This document shows positions 9,502 through 17,897 of a stretch of DNA of 43,050 bases, piece by piece. The translations under genes were made by a program, and so were the position numbers. Source of the stretch: Bacillota bacterium (lineage in GTDB: Bacteria; Bacillota; Dethiobacteria; Dethiobacterales; Dethiobacteraceae); NCBI GenBank assembly GCA_018725565.1, contig QLUR01000023.1:1-43050 (forward strand), read 5' to 3'. Position 1 is the stretch's first letter, and each line of letters begins with the position of its first letter. The notes beneath the pieces were generated by a model that was not told the DNA's origin, made no database searches, and worked only from the letters and a program-made list of their open reading frames with translations.

Positions 9502-9953
9502 AAAAAACGTTCAGGAACCGTGGGAAGCACCCCCGCATTTAGTTCCCGTGTAGCCGCCAACCACTCATCAAACAAACCTGTTGGAAGTAAATCAGCCATT
9601 CCATCCAGCGACACCCAATCAGCGGGTAGACTTTTACGCTGCCATTTTGCATCTAGCGTTCCATTACGATAATTGCATTGATAGACAATACCATTACTTG
9701 TACGTTCTCTATCAATGACGCATAACATTTCTGCACGAAAAAAGCAAAGATTTCGTAATGCTATAAATTCAGCCTCGTCCGTCTCATCTTCCAATTGCAG
9801 ACCTGTACGCTGAACGTACCAGTCTCCGGCCTCCCTTGCCAGCGCAAAGTAGTGGGCTCTATCTACATAAGATGCAGAACGGACAGTTATCCTATAAGTT
9901 TCATTTTTTCCTGAAACAGAACCGGCAACGGTATGTTCGATTTGTATTTTCAC
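9462..9953 (-). CDS. Tail assembly chaperone, short (G-type) form
   Basis: 163-aa protein encoded after the tail tube gene, where lambda-like phages keep gpG. GTG start at 9953 preceded by GGAGAG. Thirteen codons before its stop lies the heptamer T TTT TTA in the correct frame for -1 slipping. Family members are highly divergent, so the call rests on gene order, the slippery heptamer and the open downstream frame rather than on residues. It would bind the tape measure and tube protein in the cytoplasm and is not expected in mature virions. Confidence 0.7.
   Translation of the reverse strand: MKIQIEHTVAGSVSGKNETYRITVRSASYVDRAHYFALAREAGDWYVQRTGLQLEDETDEAEFIALRNLCFFRAEMLCVIDRERTSNGIVYQCNYRNGTLDAKWQRKSLPADWVSLDGMADLLPTGLFDEWLAATRELNAGVLPTVPERFLAQPLTTKLVIDN
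9501..9507 (-). promoter_or_regulatory. -1 ribosomal frameshift site, T TTT TTA
   Basis: On the minus strand the codons run CGT TTT TTA GCA, giving the canonical X XXY YYZ heptamer U UUU UUA in zero frame. The -1 frame is open for the next 118 codons to the start of the next gene. The same heptamer is used by HIV-1 gag-pol. A downstream stimulatory structure was not established by eye. Confidence 0.75.
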
Positions 9954-9997
9954 GAGTCTCTCCGCAGAAAAAAACGGTTTTTAGTCGTTGGACAAAA

Positions 9998-10125
9998 GTT
10001 GTGATACATTGAATAGGCGTTAGAGCAGCAGAGTTAGCCATTCTTGCTCGTGGATTAGCGAGCATCAGCGCCGGTTCGCCGGATGTAGCTGTAGAAGCCC
10101 ACGTCTTTAGTCGTGGGCGTAATCA
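9998..10125 (+). ncRNA. TnpB omega-RNA-like / IS605 right-end-like element, no tnpB
   Basis: The gap between the chaperone and tube genes holds a structured plus-strand element, antisense to the late operon. It has hairpins at GCTCGTGGATTAGCGAGC, at CGCCGGTTCGCCGG-like bases, and a terminal hairpin CCCACG TCTTTAGT CGTGGG directly after GTAGAAGC, a word common before the last hairpin of TnpB right ends. Its first 45 bases align with the minus-strand element at 18056-18011, sharing AGGCGTT, CAGCAGAGTT and flanks. The 3' end abuts the tube gene stop codon. No transposase is attached. It may be a relic insertion or a free guide RNA. Confidence 0.5.
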
Positions 10126-11448
10126 CGTTCCGGCGTAACTCGGAATTGCATTAACAAGCGTGACGGTTATAGGTGCTGCCGACAAAGCATCAGTAACACG
10201 ATACGCACAGTCATACAGTACATTCCCCCCAGCGGTCAAATCGAACGGCTGCATATCCCATTGTGCTACCGGAATACTGAATGTCATCCTGTATGGGACG
10301 GCAGCGGCAGTCGAGATGTTACCCGCTGAGGCAAAATTCCATGTGAAGCCCGTGCTGGCAGGATAAGGAATTGTGACGGCAGTTCCGCTGGCACTCCCCC
10401 AATACCATTCCTTCCATGCGTTCTCACTGAAATCAAGCCCCGCAATAGTGCCTGTGATAGTTTTACCAGTAGGACTAAGAGTTGCACGATTCATTGTATG
10501 CAACTCTTGCTCATCTTCTGCAAGCGGGTTATCGAAGCTGATTGTATGAGAGCGTGGCGTTCCGATAGTCGCTGGCGTGAAGTCAGTGGCAGATAACGTG
10601 AATGCCCCATTCGCTTGACTAAGTACAGCATCAATCTCAGCCGTGAACGTCTCCGTTCCGGCGGCATTTGCAAGAACCAAGCCCAAACCTGTGCCAGCTA
10701 CCACTATCCCGGTGTTATCCGCCGTGAAAGTTAGCTGACTCAGGCGCACATCCCGTACAATACGGTCGAAGCCACCGGTCTCCCCAATAAAATCGTAGGC
10801 AGTTAGCCAGCCTTCACTATCAGCGGAAGGCAGGGTAAAGACGTGGGTGTAGTAAAAACCGCTGAATACGGCTGTGCTTGAGCCACCTGTCAGTCCGGCG
10901 GCATTGGCGGTAAGAGTAGAGGCCGTAAGTCCAATGCTATTTGTAGCCGTCGTCAAAATTGTAATGGTATAGGGTCCACCCGCCGACCCCGTAACGATAG
11001 CAGAAGAAACATTGGAAAGCGCCGCTAAGTTCGTTTGTAAGGTAGCAGCCGTAGCGTTGAAAGCGGTAGCTGCTGTAGTTTGAGTTGTTCCAGAAATGAC
11101 GGATACGGTGAATGTGCCGCCAGTGGCGCTGATAGTCAGAATGACAACAGTAGACGTGCTGACCGTAAAGCCAAGCCCAAGTAGTTCTAATCCCACCATA
11201 CTCGGATAGAGACGGTGACGGAAAGACACGTCAATGATGCTGCCCGCCCGGATGGGCGTAGACTGCAATGCGGTGGAACGAGAATGTACGCCCGTGTGTT
11301 CGCCACTGGTGTCTATCATCTCGTAACGAAGGTTCAGCCCGTGTTGTTGCACACGGCCACGAATATAAGGGGGGGTAATGCCTGCCGCCGCTGTGCCCCT
11401 TACATTCTGTCGGGCAAGTCCGAATCTGGTTGTTTGATGTAACGCCAT
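10123..11448 (-). CDS. Major tail tube protein with inserted Ig-like domain
   Basis: 441-aa protein. Both ends look like a siphovirus tube protein (N-terminal RFGLARQNVRGTA; C-terminal beta strands with IAGLDFSENAWKEWYWGS). Between about residues 100 and 195 sits an Ig-like module (GGTFTVSVISGTTQTTAATAF, then GSAGGPYTITIL, ending NAAGLTGGSS), similar to the one in the large tail-tip protein. Such inserts usually protrude from the tube surface. Located just upstream of the tail chaperone, as expected for the tube gene, with AGGAG before ATG. The tube polymerises around the tape measure. Confidence 0.75.
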   Translation of the reverse strand: MALHQTTRFGLARQNVRGTAAAGITPPYIRGRVQQHGLNLRYEMIDTSGEHTGVHSRSTALQSTPIRAGSIIDVSFRHRLYPSMVGLELLGLGFTVSTSTVVILTISATGGTFTVSVISGTTQTTAATAFNATAATLQTNLAALSNVSSAIVTGSAGGPYTITILTTATNSIGLTASTLTANAAGLTGGSSTAVFSGFYYTHVFTLPSADSEGWLTAYDFIGETGGFDRIVRDVRLSQLTFTADNTGIVVAGTGLGLVLANAAGTETFTAEIDAVLSQANGAFTLSATDFTPATIGTPRSHTISFDNPLAEDEQELHTMNRATLSPTGKTITGTIAGLDFSENAWKEWYWGSASGTAVTIPYPASTGFTWNFASAGNISTAAAVPYRMTFSIPVAQWDMQPFDLTAGGNVLYDCAYRVTDALSAAPITVTLVNAIPSYAGT

Positions 11449-11458
11449 AGTAATACTC

Positions 11459-11944
11459 CTATGTCTCTGTTCTCACAATCAGGCGTAATGCGCCCACGCC
11501 CTTATAATTGCCGCCTACATTGCCGCCCAATACTTCAACTCCCCAATCCAGTATTTCTGTCTCGTAGACTGTTTCAACAAAGGTACTGGTAAGACCGCCT
11601 AGCGCAAAACGAGTCAACACAAAGTTACGTAGTCGTTGCACAAGTATCTGAGCGTTGGCTTTGGCAGTGGCGTATGTCATCTGTTCGTTATCTACACAAG
11701 CCAGCCAATAAGGATACTCGCTGTAAATATGGACTTTCCCGTCCCCGTGCGGCCCTTGACTGATAGGCCGTACAATGTTAGAGAGAATAGCAACGGCTGG
11801 CGGGTTATATTTTTCTGGCTTAAATGAATCAGATAGTAGCACTTCCTTGACAAGTAACGTGCTGTACAGCCCTCCGCTACCCATATCGGCTAGGATGTTG
11901 GTCTTGAAATAATTGTCTATATTAACCCACAACACCGCACTCAT
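11459..11944 (-). CDS. Tail terminator / neck protein (putative)
   Basis: 161-aa protein between the connector and the tail tube genes, the usual place of a tail terminator (lambda gpU-like). Mixed alpha/beta, with no motif recognisable by eye: LRNFVLTRFALGG in the middle and a C-terminal strand VGALRLIVRTET. ATG overlaps the preceding stop (ATGA). Role inferred from order. Confidence 0.5.
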   Translation of the reverse strand: MSAVLWVNIDNYFKTNILADMGSGGLYSTLLVKEVLLSDSFKPEKYNPPAVAILSNIVRPISQGPHGDGKVHIYSEYPYWLACVDNEQMTYATAKANAQILVQRLRNFVLTRFALGGLTSTFVETVYETEILDWGVEVLGGNVGGNYKGVGALRLIVRTET

Positions 11945-12384
11945 ACATTGTCCTCAGTGTTGAGATATTGGTGCAATGTGCGTGTAAAAGCAGGTTTTAC
12001 CCGGTCGTCGTCGCCCTCGTATGTCTCTTTGTTGGTTATGTTAATACCGCCTGCCCAGGACGAGACAAGATAAGACGCTGCGCTGTCAGGTGAAATACCG
12101 TCTACGCTGGCCGCCTGTTCTTCTAGCCAAGCCGCCAGTTGGACGGCCATACTTGCCGCTGCATCAACGGCTACCTTCGCTTCCGCCCAACGGCCCATTC
12201 TGGCCGTGTCAAACGCTAGTGTTCGTAGCGCCCACGCCGCCGCTCGCCGTAAATTATTCGACGGACTACCGTCAATGAAAACCTGTAACTCCCCATCAGA
12301 AAAAGCGGCATTGCTGACGTTGGTATCGTTAGCATAGAGGCGTACTTTGCCTATATTGGTCGAAAGAACGTAAGTGATTGTCAT
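11941..12384 (-). CDS. Head-tail connector (gp6-like adaptor)
   Basis: 147-aa, helical protein. The N-terminal part TNIGKVRLYANDTNVSNAAFSDGELQVFID followed by NNLRRAAAWALRTLA (given here in two pieces: FSDGELQVFID and RRAAAWALRTLA) matches the general pattern of HK97 gp6-like adaptor proteins that bind under the portal. Start and stop overlap both neighbours through ATGA, so the three connector genes are translationally coupled. Confidence 0.65.
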   Translation of the reverse strand: MTITYVLSTNIGKVRLYANDTNVSNAAFSDGELQVFIDGSPSNNLRRAAAWALRTLAFDTARMGRWAEAKVAVDAAASMAVQLAAWLEEQAASVDGISPDSAASYLVSSWAGGINITNKETYEGDDDRVKPAFTRTLHQYLNTEDNV

Positions 12385-12770
12385 TTGCCAAACACAGAAG
12401 AAATGGTCAGGGTTGTACTGCCTGCGTATGTACCGGTTGTCGTATACTTGACCCGAAACTTGTCACCCAATATACCGCTTCTGCTAGTATTGGCCGTCAA
12501 AGTGCCCTCAGTGGGTGTGTACTGTGTAGTAACGGCGGTGATATCCAGGCTATAGACCCGTGTAGCCGTAGCGGTTGTGAAGGTAAATTCGGCAATATCT
12601 ATCCAGGTTGTACCATCGTCCAAACTGGTTTGTACCCAAGCCTTTGCATTTGTGCCGCCAGACCCATAGACAAATGCGGCTTGCAAAGCCAGATAGCGAA
12701 CATTACGAACTGAGTATGTTCCGCTGACTGCTCCTGTCACCGCTGTTGTAATCGTAGTCGTTGCAAGCAT
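12381..12770 (-). CDS. Small virion protein, unknown (connector region)
   Basis: 129 aa from the ATG at 12770, preferred because AGGAAA precedes it by a normal gap; an in-frame extension upstream has no ribosome site. Thr-rich, beta-sandwich-like (SLDDGTTWIDIAEFTF, RVYSLDITAVTTQY, DKFRVKYTTTGTY). Patterns of this kind occur in minor head or collar proteins. No function can be given. Confidence 0.6.
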   Translation of the reverse strand: MLATTTITTAVTGAVSGTYSVRNVRYLALQAAFVYGSGGTNAKAWVQTSLDDGTTWIDIAEFTFTTATATRVYSLDITAVTTQYTPTEGTLTANTSRSGILGDKFRVKYTTTGTYAGSTTLTISSVFGK

Positions 12771-12777
12771 AGCTTTC

Positions 12778-13275
12778 CTATTCCGCTTCTCGCTGCGCCC
12801 GTGTAAACAATGCCCGTATGCGACTCCTACCAATGGTAGGCACATCTTGACCTATTTTGATAATACCCGCTTGCAAAATGTCTTCCCATGTAGAATATCC
12901 GGCAACCTGCAAGGCAATGGTATTATTCTTACCAATACCAACCACGTCAGAAAAGTTGACTTTTGGTTCATTCGTCAACGTTATTGGCGTGTTCGCATTT
13001 ACCACCGTTCCCGTCAAATAGGGAGAAACGTAACTCGTAACCGGTTCGTTGGCCTTTGTTTCTCGTTCGTCGTCATCGGCTATTCGTGCCGAAGCCTCGC
13101 CCGCTTTCTCGACTTTCGCCAAGAAAATAGACAAGGCTTTAGCTGCACGCCAAAACTCAATTTCGGAGTCACTGTGTGGCAAATAGAAATGGGGGTCATC
13201 CCATCCGTGCCTCTTGGCAATAGCCGCTGCCGACTTTTCGCACGCTTGAATAGCCGTTAACTGTCGTTCGTTCAT
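12778..13275 (-). CDS. Head protein with C-terminal helix-hairpin-helix motif
   Basis: 165-aa protein encoded between head-fibre and connector genes. N-terminal half is helical (WRAAKALSIFLAKVEKAGEASARIADDDE). C-terminal 50 residues carry a helix-hairpin-helix pair: VVGIGKNNTIALQVAGYSTW, then IGQDVPTIGRSRIRALF. Such HhH modules bind DNA backbone nonspecifically; a head-completion or DNA end-holding role is possible but only inferred. Confidence 0.55.
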   Translation of the reverse strand: MNERQLTAIQACEKSAAAIAKRHGWDDPHFYLPHSDSEIEFWRAAKALSIFLAKVEKAGEASARIADDDERETKANEPVTSYVSPYLTGTVVNANTPITLTNEPKVNFSDVVGIGKNNTIALQVAGYSTWEDILQAGIIKIGQDVPTIGRSRIRALFTRAQREAE

Positions 13276-13287
13276 TTTCGGCCTTCC

Positions 13288-14112
13288 TTAGACGGTAGCA
13301 GAGAATGGCGTTACCTTAGTGCCGCTGGCTGTAGTCATACCGTGTACAGCCCAGACGTTGAGTCTTATATCTTGAAACTCTACCCAATCGCCAATCGTAA
13401 AGCCGCCTGTCGTTGTACCGTTCAGCGTTACCGTATCGCTTGTTCCTGTCGTCAACCAGACCAGCGGAGCCATGCCGGTGTCCGCCGATTGCAGGATGCT
13501 GCCCTGCACAATGTCCGAAACGTTAGCAACCCTCATAATATAGGAGTTGGACGTGTTGACGATACCAACAATGAAGCGGTAAATAGCGCCGCCGCCTGTT
13601 GATGCTGGCAGAGTAGACACAAAGCCAGTAAGCAAGTTCAGAGTGTTGAGTCTATTTTCATGCGTAGCCTCTGTAACGGTGGTAGTCGTCACCAAAGTAT
13701 TGACACGGGTTGATACTCTCGCCGCCCGATTTAGTTCGGCAGCGGTCGCCACCACCTGCGTTTCAGAGCCAGAAGCGCCAATATGTAGAGCCGTAATTCT
13801 GCTGATACCGGTGTTGACGTTAGCATCGGCCACCACTGCTTTACCCGCCGCTTGTGTGCCGTTGGTAATAGCATCAATTTTCACCAGGTCTGCTTCGCTG
13901 AGTATCGTTGTACCGGTAACGATATTTCCAGAAACAGTCATATGGCGAAATATCCCAATATCTCTATTGGCGTCCACTACCACCGCTTTACTGGCCTCCA
14001 CTATGCCAGCGGTGATGCCATCTATCATTGCCAGTTCTGTGCCTGTCAGGTCAGTGCCACCGACACTGATAGCGCCAACTAGCACTTGGCCCTTACTGAG
14101 TGTATTCGGCAT
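13288..14112 (-). CDS. Head fibre / decoration protein with repeats
   Basis: 274-aa protein with degenerate repeats of about 50 residues: TELAMIDGITAGIVEASKAVVVDANRDIG-like words recur as ADLVKIDAITNGTQAAGKAVVADANVN and ETQVVATAAELNRAARV (quoted in short parts: IDGITAG, KAVVVDAN, IDAITNG, KAVVADAN). This repeat is common in phage head fibres and decoration proteins. The C-terminal third is a beta domain. ATG follows GGAGG and overlaps the upstream gene by 20 bases. Encoded just after the capsid genes, suggesting a position on the head. Confidence 0.6.
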   Translation of the reverse strand: MPNTLSKGQVLVGAISVGGTDLTGTELAMIDGITAGIVEASKAVVVDANRDIGIFRHMTVSGNIVTGTTILSEADLVKIDAITNGTQAAGKAVVADANVNTGISRITALHIGASGSETQVVATAAELNRAARVSTRVNTLVTTTTVTEATHENRLNTLNLLTGFVSTLPASTGGGAIYRFIVGIVNTSNSYIMRVANVSDIVQGSILQSADTGMAPLVWLTTGTSDTVTLNGTTTGGFTIGDWVEFQDIRLNVWAVHGMTTASGTKVTPFSATV

Positions 14113-14422
14113 TGGTTCCCTCCAGTTCTTTCAATCGTTTCTCAAGAATGCTTCTTGCTACTTGCCGTTCTTCTGTTTTCAGAGCCGTATGCAGCAGACA
14201 AGCATCCTTGACTTCGCTAATTAACAAACGCAATTCTCGAATCGAAGATGCCAGCAGGAGGGAGACAGAAGGTTGATAATCTGACCCTCCTACTAATGGC
14301 AGAATGTATCGTTGTTCCGTCAATTGCTGCGCCCGTCTTGCCGTCATCGTATCGCCCGGCAAGACTGTACCTATGTCTAGTCCAGAAAAAGGTCGCACTA
14401 CCTGGTAGCGTGTTTCATTCAT
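14093..14422 (-). CDS. Small head-region protein, unknown
   Basis: 109 aa; N-terminal half FSGLDIGTVLPGDTMTARRAQQL looks like a small SH3-like beta unit seen in short phage proteins near the capsid gene; C-terminal half is an amphipathic helix (ARSILEKRLKELEG). It was presumably adjacent to the capsid gene before the EDxHD gene entered. Function unknown. Confidence 0.55.
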   Translation of the reverse strand: MNETRYQVVRPFSGLDIGTVLPGDTMTARRAQQLTEQRYILPLVGGSDYQPSVSLLLASSIRELRLLISEVKDACLLHTALKTEERQVARSILEKRLKELEGTNAEYTQ

Positions 14423-14441
14423 AAGTTCTTTCTTTCCGTAG

Positions 14442-14470
14442 TTGCGTAAATCAACTACTTATGTTACAAT
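14442..14470 (+). promoter_or_regulatory. Promoter of the EDxHD endonuclease gene
   Basis: TTGCGT (14442-14447), 17-base spacer, TACAAT (14465-14470) on the plus strand, inside the minus-strand late operon. It gives the inserted gene its own transcription. Confidence 0.55.
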
Positions 14471-14512
14471 GTATAGTATCGAACCGTGTTCGCCATTGAA
14501 AGAAAACATACC

Positions 14513-15232
14513 GTGATTCCTACCAAAGAATGTCCCGTTTGCGGCAAAACCTTTGAAAAACCATCGTCCTGTAGTATGCGAGATTGGAATACTGGTCGCA
14601 AATTCTGTTCAAAGAAATGTGCGTACAGTGATTTCAAAGGAAGGTCATCACCTCGCAAAGGGACAAAATCAGGGTTGCCTAGCAAAATGCAACATTATCC
14701 TTGTCGTATCTGTGGAAAACCCACAAAGTATCACGGCATTCTCAAAGAGTCTCAATACAATATGTATCGTTGTGAAAGACCAAAGTGTATTGAGGCTTCT
14801 CGTAAGTTGAAGAATGATAACATCAGGGCAAAAGCTATTGAGATGTACGCCAATGGCGAAAGAGTTGCGCCAAAGACGGCATGGCAAAATGTCAAAGAAA
14901 TCAGCACTGAGGAAGAACTTATTTCTCCGTGGCTTGAATCTTTGGGTTTTGTCACTCAACACAAACTTTTGACTGGTGTTCATACCAACAAACTTCCGAG
15001 AATGTTTTGGCTTGACTTTGCTTTGCCAGAACACAAGCTGTACATTGAGATTGATGGCAGTGTTCATCGGCTTCGCAAGGAACGAGATGCTAGACGTGAT
15101 TCTATGATGGATGGACTAGGCTGGATTGGATTACGCATCCAAGCCAAATCCGTCCGTTCTGATATAGATTCTGTTAAGCAACAAATCCTCACTTGGCTAT
15201 ATGAATATATCTCGTTCGCTATAAGCCAATAA
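14513..15232 (+). CDS. Free-standing endonuclease, EDxHD / Vsr-DUF559-like
   Basis: About 239 aa from GTG at 14513; a GTG at 14486 would add nine residues but leaves almost no leader. The N-terminus has CPVCGKTF and FCSKKCAY, a second pair CRICG and later a Cys, i.e. zinc fingers. The C-terminal 90 residues form a Vsr-like nuclease: SPWLESLGF, FWLDFALPEHKLYIEIDG, then H six residues after the Glu and RRDSMMDGLGW. Glu-x-Asp-Gly-x-x-His fits the EDxHD homing nucleases. It lies opposite to the late genes, its stop directly touching the capsid gene's stop, the usual way such genes invade phage structural operons. Confidence 0.7.
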   Translation: MIPTKECPVCGKTFEKPSSCSMRDWNTGRKFCSKKCAYSDFKGRSSPRKGTKSGLPSKMQHYPCRICGKPTKYHGILKESQYNMYRCERPKCIEASRKLKNDNIRAKAIEMYANGERVAPKTAWQNVKEISTEEELISPWLESLGFVTQHKLLTGVHTNKLPRMFWLDFALPEHKLYIEIDGSVHRLRKERDARRDSMMDGLGWIGLRIQAKSVRSDIDSVKQQILTWLYEYISFAISQ

Positions 15233-16198
15233 TCAACTTACAGCCAAATTAAAAAAGTAGCCTAAATCTGAACCAACTACTCTGTTGTCAAAGGCAATTT
15301 CACCTTCAATACGGTCGGCTTTTTCCTTTTCCATGTAGAAACGGGTCATCCCGATTTCAGCACCGGCAATACCGCCGGCCACACCACGCCAGGAAAAGGT
15401 ATAGCCAGCCGAAGGGGTTAGCAGACCAGGATTGGGCGCAACGTGGCAGAGAAGGGCGTGATTGCCGTGCGTCATTGCCATCGCCGGCGTTTCCCCTTCT
15501 ATGTTGGTCGCCCTGACTCCCATTGCCACATGGACATTCGCCAGGTCGAAAAGGCGAGCCATCAGACTAGCGCCAGGACTAACCGACTCGGTATTATTGG
15601 TGTACTTTACCCGGTCGATGATGTCAGGATGATTCTTCAAGTGACGGAATGTGTTATACCCCAACACCATGGTATTGGGCAGATACCCCGTTGTCGCCAG
15701 AATCATCGCTTTGCCCGCTTCAATGTCGCTGATAGGGTCAGACGTGGCGTAGGCGCTCCACTTGGCAGTAGGCGTGATATCTGTTGCCCACACGGAAGTT
15801 TTGAAGAAGTCAGCTACCCATTGAATTTCTCGGCGTAAGAGAAGACGCTGCGTCACAAATTCAGTAGCATCCCTGTCCAGATTGATACCGGCGTCAGCAT
15901 TGTTGCGAGCTTGATAGCCAATGTCTTTGTGTATCGCCCACAAATTACATGAATAGGTAGATGTACTCAGGCCATAGCCGCTGCCAGCCGATTCTTGCCC
16001 ATCAGCCCGAATAACCGCCTCATCCAGAAACCAGGCATTCTTTGGATAGGTATAAAACCTGTCAGTCTGTTTTTGCACAGGGACAATGGGGAACACCCTA
16101 CCCGCAATGAAATGGGCCTGATTTTGAATATAAGCAATAGAGATATTAGTCAGGGGTACATCAACTGCATGTACCTCCTGCGCTGTTGGTTGAGCCAT
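15233..16198 (-). CDS. Major capsid protein
   Basis: 321-aa protein with the features of a phage MCP: N-terminal arm with IAGRVFPIVPVQKQTDRFYTYPK, long spine helix region (DATEFVTQRLLLRREIQW), TMVLGYNTFRHLKNHPDIIDRVKY, and C-terminal axial domain ending FFNLAVS. The order protease-decoration-MCP confirms it. ATG follows AAAGGAA. Forms the icosahedral shell in HK97 fold (inferred). Immediately downstream the operon is interrupted by the plus-strand endonuclease gene. Confidence 0.85.
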   Translation of the reverse strand: MAQPTAQEVHAVDVPLTNISIAYIQNQAHFIAGRVFPIVPVQKQTDRFYTYPKNAWFLDEAVIRADGQESAGSGYGLSTSTYSCNLWAIHKDIGYQARNNADAGINLDRDATEFVTQRLLLRREIQWVADFFKTSVWATDITPTAKWSAYATSDPISDIEAGKAMILATTGYLPNTMVLGYNTFRHLKNHPDIIDRVKYTNNTESVSPGASLMARLFDLANVHVAMGVRATNIEGETPAMAMTHGNHALLCHVAPNPGLLTPSAGYTFSWRGVAGGIAGAEIGMTRFYMEKEKADRIEGEIAFDNRVVGSDLGYFFNLAVS

Positions 16199-16221
16199 TG
16201 AAGTTTCCTTTCTGCTGAAAA

Positions 16222-16262
16222 GTTCGTAAATCCCACGTGTTTTAACCGTGGGAGTACGTCAA
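16222..16262 (+). repeat. Solo IS605-type right-end hairpin
   Basis: Plus-strand bases read ATCCCACG, loop TGTTTTAA, CCGTGGGAGTACGTCAA. The minus-strand right end of the complete IS element near 24.3 kb reads ATCCCACCGGCTTTAGCCGTGGGAGTATGTCAA, the same layout with base-paired changes. It fills the gap between decoration and capsid genes, antisense to them. No transposase gene is attached. Confidence 0.6.
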
Positions 16263-16265
16263 AAG

Positions 16266-16667
16266 CTAGTTACTAGTGACGGCACGCGGCGGATTGATAC
16301 AGTTGACGACAACAGTGGCAATACCCCCTACCGCTGTAGTAGCCACAATGACCTGTCCAGCAATGTATTCCGTCACATCTGTTCCTATAATTTTGCGGTC
16401 TGCTTGTCCATCGATAGACGTGCCGATAAACCAACCGGCAGTCAGAGCTTCGTCACTGGAGACTTTCGTTACACCCAAAGTGCAGACTTCGGCCCCAGCG
16501 CCGCTTCGCGGATTATTTTGCAGCACACCAATCGGAATATCGGTAGGCGCAGTGCACGTGGTCACAGTAGCTGCACCGGACAATCTGACGAAGTAGAATT
16601 GTCTGTTTGACAAGTCAGTGGAAGCAGTCAGTCCTGGAATTATGATTTGCGGTCCTTCCCAAGCCAT
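16266..16667 (-). CDS. Capsid decoration (cement) protein, putative
   Basis: 133-aa beta-rich protein between protease and capsid genes. FYFVRLSGAATVTTCTAPTD and PIGVLQNNPRSGAGAEVCTLGVTKV match the general form of small head decoration proteins that carry one beta-tulip domain (DUF2190-like). Good ribosome site GGGAGA. Would bind capsid hexamers on the surface. Confidence 0.65.
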   Translation of the reverse strand: MAWEGPQIIIPGLTASTDLSNRQFYFVRLSGAATVTTCTAPTDIPIGVLQNNPRSGAGAEVCTLGVTKVSSDEALTAGWFIGTSIDGQADRKIIGTDVTEYIAGQVIVATTAVGGIATVVVNCINPPRAVTSN

Positions 16668-16671
16668 AGTG

Positions 16672-17877
16672 TCATTCTCCCTTCACGTGCCGGTTGTAGA
16701 GACCGGGATTCTGGGTCAGTACTTCGGTGTACGCCTGGGCATAAGAAAGCCCCGTGCGTTCCGCTTGCAACTGACGTGCCTTGACATCCAATTCTTCAGC
16801 AGCCGTGCGCTTTTGGCTCTGGCGACTATGCCCATACTCCTTGAACAGTTCGCTGGTGTGTAGCTGCTCAGCCAACGCCTGCTGTTGCTGGACATACTCA
16901 GCGAACTCCTCGCTCTCCTCACCAAATGTTTCAGCAAAGGAACGCAGGACCTTCAGGTGACTGGCCGTTTCGCCGTACCAACGCTTGTCGCTTTCCACCA
17001 GGTCAGTGAAACGCCGCACTTGGGCTGTCTGTTCCATCTTGGCAATGCGAGCGTTGGAAGCATCCAACGCTTCAGTCAACTTGACACTGCGGGCTTCGCT
17101 TTCTGCACGGGCGGCTTCGGCTGCCGTAAAGCGGTCTTGCAGGTCGACAAAAGCCTGTGTCTGTTCTTCTACCTTCATTTCCAATTCCATATACTTGTCT
17201 CCATTCGTAGTCTTTACCACTGCCGGTAAAGTATCTGTCAAATCTTCAAAACCACGTTCTGTCGCAATCAAGGAACGTAAATAACTTTCCTTGATATAAG
17301 GGCGTGTGGTAATGGCCGCCCCCACTGCTACATCCTTATGTACTTCTTCGGTAAAAGGGTCTATCCACAATGGATAAAATTCAGGAGACATATAGCGAAA
17401 ACGCTTATTGGCAAGCAACTTTATGCCCCGGTCAGTCCATTCAGTCAACGCATCCACAGAACCATTGTCATTGACCCGCATATCAGTTATCCAACCCACT
17501 GCTCCACTGAGTTTGGTTTGGTGTTCAGCGTCAATCGGGATACGAGATTGGTAAATGCCCTGCTTGAAGCCATCTACCAGACGATTTGCTTTTTCCAACG
17601 TAAAGGAAACGTCACCGTACTTCTTATGCTTTAGTTCACCCGGCAAAGGCAGATAGGGTATCCATTGTTCTGGTTCGACAAACTCATGTTCAATAAAAAG
17701 ACGCCAGTTAGCGCCATATTCCTTTTTTTCCATTGCGGCATAGAGAGCCTTCATGTGATTTTCTGCTTCGGCGTGCGTCGTATGACATTTTTCAACACTA
17801 TTGTCACTGTCATTGATAACACAGTGACGAACAGAAGAATCACTATCATTAACTTCCTCGACAATTTTCCAGGGCAT
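16672..17877 (-). CDS. Capsid maturation protease fused to scaffold (Mu I-like)
   Basis: About 401 aa from ATG at 17877 (AGAGGA just upstream; in-frame codons further up lack a site). Residues 1-60 have a duplicated unit around RHCVINDSD and VEKCHTTHAEAENHMKALY. The central domain has IPIDAEHQ, GAVGWITDMRV, LTEWTDRG and RYMSPEFYP, the exact pattern of phage Mu I-like proteases. From about residue 230 on there is a long coiled coil (VEEQTQAFVDLQDRF ... RIAKMEQ), i.e. an internal scaffold. It would guide prohead assembly and be cleaved. First gene after the structured leader, so likely the head of the capsid-tail operon. Confidence 0.8.
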   Translation of the reverse strand: MPWKIVEEVNDSDSSVRHCVINDSDNSVEKCHTTHAEAENHMKALYAAMEKKEYGANWRLFIEHEFVEPEQWIPYLPLPGELKHKKYGDVSFTLEKANRLVDGFKQGIYQSRIPIDAEHQTKLSGAVGWITDMRVNDNGSVDALTEWTDRGIKLLANKRFRYMSPEFYPLWIDPFTEEVHKDVAVGAAITTRPYIKESYLRSLIATERGFEDLTDTLPAVVKTTNGDKYMELEMKVEEQTQAFVDLQDRFTAAEAARAESEARSVKLTEALDASNARIAKMEQTAQVRRFTDLVESDKRWYGETASHLKVLRSFAETFGEESEEFAEYVQQQQALAEQLHTSELFKEYGHSRQSQKRTAAEELDVKARQLQAERTGLSYAQAYTEVLTQNPGLYNRHVKGE

Positions 17878-17897
17878 GACTTCCTCTTTTTGGATAA

